The notes beneath the pieces are model-generated. The model was not told the origin of the DNA, made no database searches, and saw only the letters and a program-made list of their open reading frames with translations. Both the position numbers and the translations under genes were made by a program. 64,000 nucleotides of DNA. Source: Cryptomeria japonica (taxonomy: Eukaryota > Streptophyta > Pinopsida > Cupressales > Cupressaceae). Below are positions 57,415 to 64,000 of the stretch, in pieces. The number at the start of each line of letters is the position of its first letter. Within the stretch, counting starts at the first letter, position 1. The stretch lies in contig NC_081410.1 in the NCBI RefSeq assembly GCF_030272615.1, positions 184,745,619 to 184,809,618 on the forward strand. Direction: 5' to 3'.

Positions 57415-58450
57415 ATGATTGTCCTATCATGGAATGTAAGGGGGTTGAATAGCATTCCTAGACAAAAGGCTATTCGAGATTTGATTGCTTCCCATTCTCT
57501 TGATGTTGTCTTTATTTAGGAAACTAAGTTATCAATTGATGATATGTTGGACAACACTGAAAATTTTTTGGCGCGTTGTTGTTGCCAATGTATTGGGGCC
57601 CAAGGCTGTTTAGGGGGCATTTCTTGTTTGTGGGACCTACATAATATTTGTCCCACTTTGGTGGACTTCTAGCAGATCTTCTATTTATTTGGTGGCTATG
57701 AGTTTTGAATCTAGTGAGACTCTTCTTTTTACTAATGTTTATGCCCCAATTGATTTTTTGTGGAAGTCTTTGCTTTGGTCACATATAAGATTTTTTCACT
57801 CTCTTGCTCCCTTGATCCCTTGAATTTTGGCAGGAGACATTAATGCAATTTCAAGTTGGGAAGAGAAAGGGGAAGGAATTCCCAGATTGGATCCTTTTGT
57901 AGAAATGCTTAGAAATAATATTGAGATTTTAAGCATGATGGATGTTAAGCCCAACAATTGCTTGTTTACTTGGAATAATAGAAGGTGTGGAGTGGAGGCA
58001 ATAGCTGAAAGATTACTTAGATTCTTGGTCTCCTTTTGGATGGAGGATAGTTTGAATTCTATATCAGAGGTTTTGGATTGGAGAGGATCAAATCATTGGC
58101 TAATCAAGTTCTCTGCCATTAAGTTGTGTGGCAAAAAATCCCTCTTTTATATTTTAGCTTCTGGGGCTTTGGGATCCTTCCCTTCACGATCTCATGCTAG
58201 GGTAGTGGAGTGAGGGGAAACTTGCTTATGGCACTACAATGCATTCTTTTGTCAAACATCTACAATTTATTAAGTTTGAATTGAAAAGGTGGAACAAGAG
58301 GAAATTTGGTAATATCTTTTTGGCTAAAAGGAATGCTCGGTTTATTAAGTTTGAATTGAAAAGGTGGAACAAGATGAACTTTGGTAATATCTTTTTGGCT
58401 AAAAGGAATGCTCGGTCTCATGTTGATTCTATTACCTATCAAATTAGGGA
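57415..58450 (+). pseudogene. LINE ORF2 endonuclease region (APE type)
   Basis: 'MIVLSWNVRGLNSIPRQKAI' is the classic L1 endonuclease start (catalytic Asn). 'LDVVFI*ETKLS' holds the catalytic Glu after a stop, and 'LAGDINAISSWEEKGEG' the GDFN motif. Several stops and frameshifts lie between 57520 and 58240. A 75-bp unit is tandemly doubled at 58266-58415. Confidence 0.8.
58266..58415 (+). repeat. 75-bp tandem duplication inside LINE ORF2
   Basis: Copies 58266-58340 and 58341-58415 begin 'tttattaagtttgaattgaa' and end 'aaaaggaatgctcgg', with two substitutions. The 25-codon length keeps the frame. Confidence 0.9.
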
Positions 58451-60550
58451 TTGAGGTTTGTCCAAATCTCTATTTAGGGAGGAAGTTGCTGCAGTAAGTA
58501 AACTTGAGGAATGGGATTGGCTTTAGGAAGGTGACAAAAACACAAAGTTCTTTCATAATACAATCAAGGATAGAAGGCATGGGAGTTCTATTTGTTCTCT
58601 CATTTCCTTTGAGGGAGCTCTTCTTTCCTCCCACAGAGATATTTCATAGGAAGCTTCCAAGCATTTTGAGAAGTTGTTTTATGAGGATTCTGCTCTGGCT
58701 AGGGAGGAGGAAGGATTTGTGTTGGATTGCATTCTTGCCTTAGTTTATAATGAGATGAATGCAGATCTCACTAGACCTGTCTTCTTAAATGAAGTTGAGG
58801 CAGTTGTTTTTGGCATGAAGAAGGGCAAAGATCCAAGTTCAGATGACTTCCACGTTGAATTTTATCAAGAATTTTGGGAAATTATTAAGATGGATCTCTT
58901 TGAGGTTGTGCGGGAATCCTTTAGAACAACTAGATGCTCAAAGCTATGAATGCAACTTTTCTTGTGCTTATTCCTAAGCAGGAAGGATAAAATTCTCTTG
59001 ACTCCTTTAGACCTATAGTTTTGTGTAACGTGGTTTGCAAAATAATTACAAAGTTGATTGCATCTAGGCTTAGCCATGGCTAAGTAAATTAATCTCTGAG
59101 TAGTAAAGGGGGTTTGTTGTTGAAGGCAAATTTTGGATGGGATTATAATAGCGATTGAGGTAGTGCATTCTATGACAGTCTCTAAGGAGACGGCTATGTT
59201 CATCAAATTGGACATGGCTAAAGCTTATGATAGGGTAAGATGAAGGTTTTTGCATAAGGTGCTCACCACCTTCGGTTTTGGTGCTAATTGGATTTGTTGG
59301 GTAATGAGTTGCATCACCTCTTCTTCTTTTGTTGTTCTTATTAATAGCGATCCCACATATCCAGTGCATCAAGAGGACTTCGACAAGGAGATCCCCTCTC
59401 TCCATACCTATTATTTTAATGGTTGAAGCATTAGGAATATTTTTAAAATCTCGAGTTAGGCAGGGCTTGTTACAAGGTTGGAATTGGGGTAATGGTATCC
59501 CTTGTTAATCTCATCTTCAATTTGTGGATGATATTGTTCTCTATGGGTGTTGCCAAAATCAATGAGGCTGTCAATTTCAAAAAGACTTTGAATTTTTATT
59601 TGAAAGCTTTTGGACAAAGGATTAATGAACGGAAATCTTCTATCTTCTTTTTCAATACTCTTGCTATTATTCAAGCCCAGATTGCTAGAATTCTGAGGTT
59701 TCAAATTGGTACTCTTTCATTTGTTTATCTTGGTGTTCCTATCTTGGCAAGTCACTTACATGGGAGATTCTGGCTGGAGATAGTGGATAAGTTTCAGTGC
59801 AAGGTTAGTCATTGGAGTAATAGATGGCTCTCAAACGCTGCTAGAGTGACTCTTTCCCTGTTTTCAGGTGTTTTGTGTAGACAACTTCGACAAGCTTCAT
59901 TAAGGAGTTTGATGCCCTTTCGAGGCAGTTTTTATGGTTTGGTAACTTACTTTCCTCAAAGTGGAGTTTGGCTAAATGGGACTCTATGTGTAGGTCAAAA
60001 CAAGATGGTGGCCTTAGTTTACAACATGCAGGAATGAATGGGCTTGCTTTGGCTGCTAAGCTCTACTAGAGATGGTGTACCAACCAAGATGAAAGATGGG
60101 CTAAAATCCTCAATATAAAATATTTTAGAGGAGTTGATGGAAACGAAGCTCGCTGATATGAGTTGTGTGGAGGTGGATCCATGATATAGTACACTCTAAA
60201 AAGGGGAGTGCAGTTTGTTAAGAAAGGCTTATTTTGGATTTGCAATAGGGGCGTTGAAGTAAGTTGGAGCAAAGTTGAGGACTTTAAAGTTGTTATGAAT
60301 TTAGGGCAAGGAAGAGTGGCTAGATGGAAAGAACTGTATGAGTTCCCTCCTAGAGGTTTGGTTGAGGACAAGAATAGGCTAGTTGGATCCTTGCTGGGAA
60401 AATGCTTAACTCACCTAGTGAAGCGAATATTCTTGCCTGGAGCACTAATACAAAGGGGAAGTTCACAATGGATCTACGATATCAAGAAATGGATAGGTTG
60501 GCTTTTGGTAGGGCAAATGTGCCTCGAGGGAAGCACGCGTGGAACAAGAT
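58451..60550 (+). pseudogene. LINE ORF2 reverse transcriptase region
   Basis: 'AVVFGMKKGKDPSSDDFHVE', 'DSFRPIVLCNVVCKIITKLI', 'SRGLRQGDPLSPYLFILMVE' and 'LQFVDDIVLYG' (the catalytic pair is kept as FVDD) give RT blocks in order, then the thumb ('FVYLGVPILASHLHGRFW') and connection ('GLSLQHAGMNGLALAAKLY'). Frames change many times. Confidence 0.8.
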
Positions 60551-61560
60551 GACTTGGCCTAAGTGTAACTTTTTTCTTGTGGTTGGTGGTTCAAAATAGA
60601 TGTCTTACTTGGGAGTGTCTCAAGAAGAGGGGGTTCCAAGGCCCTTTTGTTTGTGTTTTGTGTGGAAATAGTGAGGAGACTAGCTTTCATCTCTTTTTCC
60701 ATTGTTCTTTCTCTAGGGATGTTTGGCGTTGGTGGTGGGGAGTTTGGAAGCATGTGTCTGTTCATGCCAACTCTTTGACTAATTTCTGGAATAGCCTAGG
60801 CAGACCCCCTGTCAAAACATCCTTTCTTAAGGTGGCATGGGATATTTTCCCTGTTTTATTATTTGGTCGTTGTGTCTTGAAAGAAACTGGAGGATTTTTC
60901 AGGATAATAGGATGTTGAAGGAGCAAGTTTGGATGCAAATTATAAATATGATGCACGAAACTCTGATGGCTAAGTGTGAGCTTACTGAGAGGGTTAACCC
61001 TATGGATTTGCAAGTTGTCCAGAACTTAAAGCTTTTTGGGGTGAATTTTGGAGATAGCTTTTGTAGGAGGCAACAAGTAAGGTGTAGACATGCTAAACAC
61101 AAGGCTCAACAAGATGGTAATTGGTCTCCTCCACCTCTCGGAACCCTTAAGGTCAATACCGAAGGGTCTTCTAGAGGAAATCAGGCATGCTGGAGTTGGA
61201 GGGGTTGGCAGGAATAAATTTGGTAATGTCATTTTCTTATTCTCATTAGGGACATCGAGTCAATAATTACATGGAAGCCCTGTCTATACTATTAGCTCTT
61301 GAAAGAGGGTGTTCTCTTGGATGGAGCAAGATTATTTGTGAGTTTGATTCCTAAGTGGTTGTGGATATGTTAAATAGGTAGAAGATGGGTGATGTTGATT
61401 GTCATTTAGCTGTGGTGGGTTGGTAGATTCTTAGTTTGAGGGATTCCTTGGAGTCTGTTTCCTTTCATTATGTTCCACAAGAGTGGAATAGGCTTGCTAA
61501 TTGTTTGGCCAAGTGGGCCTCAGAAGGTTTGGAGGGTTGGCATGTTGGAGACTAGGGTCA
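60551..61560 (+). pseudogene. LINE ORF2 zf-RVT and RNase H remnant
   Basis: 'WNKMTWPKCNFFLVV' and 'CVLCGNSEETSFHLFFHC' are zf-RVT; 'WSLCLERNWRIFQDN' is its tail. 'PLGTLKVNTEGSSRGNQA' is the start of RNase H (the catalytic Asp of 'NFDGAS' is Glu here). The rest to about 61560 is heavily broken. Confidence 0.75.
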
Positions 61561-61665
61561 GTTGCCCCCAGAATATTCTCAGGATTGTTAGGGTGGGCTT
61601 GTTGGCCCTTTGATTTGTATTGCTTATTCCCAATTTAATAAATTGTAACCCCTTTTTTCAAAAAT

Positions 61666-61975
61666 AAAAAGTGATCCAAAAACTTCAAATATTTGTCTTC
61701 TATATTATCTAATTGACAAAAGGTGGTCAAATGGTGATAGAATATTCAAAATATGCTTGTGTGAAGTGTAATCACCATGAAAAGTGTTACTTTGTGGGAG
61801 CATGCACAAATAGAAAACGGAACTAGAGAATGTGGGCTTGAATCATATGTCAACAATCCTTTTTTCCATTGTTTGGTGTAAGCTATTTTACGCACACCAA
61901 ATTTGGTTATAGCTATATTTGGCGACAACTAAATGACCTATATTGAGTTTTTCTAACCTTTAACAAATTGTGAAT
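61666..61975. other. Spacer after the LINE
   Basis: Starts right after the A-rich LINE end ('caaaaataaaaag'). Nothing recognised. Confidence 0.5.
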
Positions 61976-62235
61976 GAAGAGAGAGAGGGATAAGATAAAA
62001 CTAGAGAGGTGGGAAGAGAGAATGGTGAGATACATGAAGGGGGATAGAGAGAGGCCAAGTGAGAGAAAGAGATGGAGATACCTAAGGGAGAGTGAGTGAG
62101 TGAGTGAGAGAGAGAGAAGGGGGGAAGAGAGGAAGAGAGGGAAAGAGAGCTTGACCTAAGAGAGGAAGGGAGAGAGGGAGAGAGTGATAAAGAGAGATAC
62201 CTCAAGGAGGGAGAGTAAAAGAGGGAGACACCTAA
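61976..62235. repeat. Purine-rich (GA/GGA/GAGT) low-complexity tract
   Basis: About 260 bp with almost only A and G on the + strand, including 'gtgagtgagtgagtgagaga' and many 'gagaga' runs. The antisense open frame over it is a composition artefact. Confidence 0.9.
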
Positions 62236-63829
62236 GGTACAAAAGGTGTAACCCTTAATCTCCACCATTTAAAAAAAAGAAGGTATTTTAGAAAGCAGAT
62301 TTAGAGCACTACAACTCTTGTTCTTGTTGCATCTTCACATTTTGAGTGTAACTATCTTTATTTTCTCATCGAAGTTCAGGCTTTCCCGATTTTAGAAAAA
62401 AATGACAACTTAAGAACCCTTTTTGGTCCCCCATCTTGGTGCGCTTACCTTATCTTAAAAGGCACATATGTTTCTTCAAAACTTTTTTATCCAAAGTGAA
62501 TTATTTATTATTTGTTGTTACTTTATTACATATATTTACTTTAAATAATTATAAAGGTTATTTATTTTCCTTTGCACTTTTATGTTATTTAAAATTATTT
62601 TTTATTTTTTAAGATTTTAATAATTTCTAGAATGTAAAATTAAACTTTTGGTCTAATACCTCATTTTTTGTCTACTTAATATATAATAATAAAAATGTAA
62701 ATAAATATTTTTGGAGGGTCAAATTTTTAAGTGTTACACTTTTATAAAGATATAAGCAATATTGATCCATCCTTTTTACATATATTGATTAAATTTTGAA
62801 ATGATGTAAACTAGCAAAACATAGCATTTTAGTTGTAATTCATGAATGCATTTCAAAAGAACCAAAAATCATTTGAATAATGGTTTTTGAATTGATATTC
62901 AATTTTTTATTGTTGAAAAAAATAAGGTTAAATCAACAATTGATTATTTTAAAGTGAATTTGATTTTTCTTTGTTTTTATCCCTATTGTAAACATGCAAT
63001 TCTAGTGAATTATTTCTTCAATAAAGTTTTAAAGGTGGTTGCTAAATATGATAGGCATTGTATTTATTGTCGAATATAAATTCAAGAAAAACACGTTTCA
63101 ACCTAAACATTTTGACACAAAATGTGATAGCCTATCTCCTATTTCGAGTCAACAAAATTCTATTTTTTAGTGTCTTAAATAGTTATACTATAATTTTTAA
63201 AAATTTATTGCAAGTATATTGCTATAATTAATTATAAAGATGATTAGAAGTTAAAATATATTTAAATTTTTTGAACAAATATATGATGCATATATAATAA
63301 TTTATTTAATTATAAAAAAATAAGATAAAATTCAATGTTTCATAAAAACAAATATTTAAAATAAATTTGACTTTAAAAATTATTTTAAACAAATATTTAT
63401 TGAAAATCAATTTATTTCTTTACACATTATATTCAATTCATCTAAATAAATATATTGTTATAATTTTGAGATATCTTATTAACCACACATTATCAATTTT
63501 TTAATAATTAAAATTATTTTCTTAAATTTATAAAAAAATATATACAACTATTTTTTTTTGAAATGAAAAAAATATTAAAATTAACTATATTAAGAATTTT
63601 AGTGAATTAGGTTGCAAGGCTCATGATCTGGAATCCTATGTGATCATTTTTCAAATTTGGGGTGAATTGATCACTCTTTCGCAACTACATTGGAGAATTT
63701 GATTGAATTGGGTTAGTGCTTTGTTTTGCCATGTGCTATCTTCCAACTCTTGTGTTTTTTTTTTTAAATTCCGAACAAGCTAAAGCTAGGGTTTTGGAAC
63801 ATACTTTTTATTGGTTTAAGCGTAATTAG
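62236..63829. other. Very AT-rich spacer
   Basis: Long A/T runs, no frames and no element ends seen. Possibly old, decayed repeat sequence. Confidence 0.55.
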
Positions 63830-64000
63830 GTATTTATTTTTCCATGGTGTCCCTTCTTCTCTCCTTTGCAAAATTTGTTGGATCGATTGCCATTGTGGTT
63901 CTCACTCCCTAATCTGCCTTTTGAATTTTCGGATCCTGAGATTCTTAGGGTTCTTGGGAATTCCTTTAGTTCATACTTGATGTTTGATGGTTTTTTGGTT
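63830..64000 (+). pseudogene. LINE ORF1 piece (DUF4283), runs off the window
   Basis: 'RLPLWFSLPNLPFEFSDPEI' and 'LRVLGNSFSSYLMFDGFLV' follow the pattern of the second half of DUF4283 and the zf-CCHC_4 start ('LP.WF.LP.LP.EF....L..LGN..G.....D'). The frame is open from 63830 to the edge; a TAG at 63827 precedes it, and 'EHTFYWFKRN' before the stop seems to belong too. Confidence 0.6.

Larger units (their letters stand above)
47121..61665 (+). mobile_element. Degraded, nearly full-length L1-type LINE, interrupted by LTR insertions
   Basis: Left part 47121-47546 holds the ORF1 start. The right part, 56318-61665, holds the rest of ORF1, endonuclease, RT, zf-RVT and RNase H, and ends near 'aaaaataaaaag'. 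Without the inserts it is about 5.8 kb, normal for plant L1. The reading order is colinear across the inserted block, and TCCAG flanks the insertion. The exact 5' end and TSD of the LINE itself are not clear. Many stops; inactive. Confidence 0.8.

Noticed and set aside
61960-62268. Antisense Ser/Leu-rich open frame of 102 codons
   Set aside because: Produced by the GA-rich tract; low complexity with no domain.
1-64000. CRISPR arrays, bacterial operons, Shine-Dalgarno sites, rRNA or tRNA genes
   Set aside because: Searched by eye and none seen; intron-bearing hAT gene, LTR retrotransposons and LINEs show a plant nuclear genome.

Overview
This is a eukaryotic, plant-type nuclear window made almost entirely of nested transposable elements. 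I infer a large-genome seed plant, most likely a gymnosperm (conifer-like), from the absence of intact host genes, the very long LTRs, plant-type Copia, Gypsy, LINE and hAT families stacked in one another, and AT-rich spacers. This is inference; no species marker is present. The only recognisable host-gene sequence is an intronless, broken piece of an ALA2-like P4-type ATPase (about 664-1470).

Left part (1-19 kb): the 3' end of an LTR, the P4-ATPase pseudogene, then an inverted-ended Sirevirus-like derivative (6961-8399, TSD CAACC) nested in a probable LINE-like retroposon with a 19-bp direct repeat. Next comes a small non-autonomous LTR element (10229-16717, 0.28-kb LTRs) that carries an apparently complete hAT transposon (11380-15309). 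Its five-exon, 814-residue transposase has an open frame with all catalytic residues, and the transposon has an 8-bp TSD (7/8 match).

Middle part (19-41 kb): a degraded antisense Copia element (19090-22354) is cut by a tandem antisense Copia array that shares a central LTR (22355-37647). That shared LTR was hit by a sense solo LTR (26255-27384, TSD CAAAT). The second array unit was hit by a 6.9-kb non-autonomous LTR element (30625-37478). It has a Copia-type four-knuckle Gag and a roughly 1000-codon ORF resembling Sirevirus env-like or 'putative plant transposon' proteins, and no pol. An unusual 29-bp direct duplication flanks it. A chromovirus-type Gypsy 3' half and a LINE RNase H tail follow.

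Right part (41-64 kb): a 2.57-kb solo LTR (TSD GTGTG), a Gypsy solo LTR (TSD GGCAT) splitting an unrecognised reading frame, a (TA)n palindrome and an LTR fragment. Then comes a nearly full-length degraded L1-type LINE (about 47121-61665), interrupted by a solo LTR (TSD TCCAG) that is itself interrupted by a young gag-only Gypsy element (47640-55450, TSD GGTAT). The end is AT-rich spacer plus the start of another LINE ORF1.

Most notable: the intact hAT transposon; the element with two identical U5 ends; a 13-bp inverted repeat bracketing the PPT/U3 boundary in four element copies; and the pol-less Gag plus large-ORF family, represented twice. All boundaries, TSDs and splice sites were read by eye; no database search or alignment was run.
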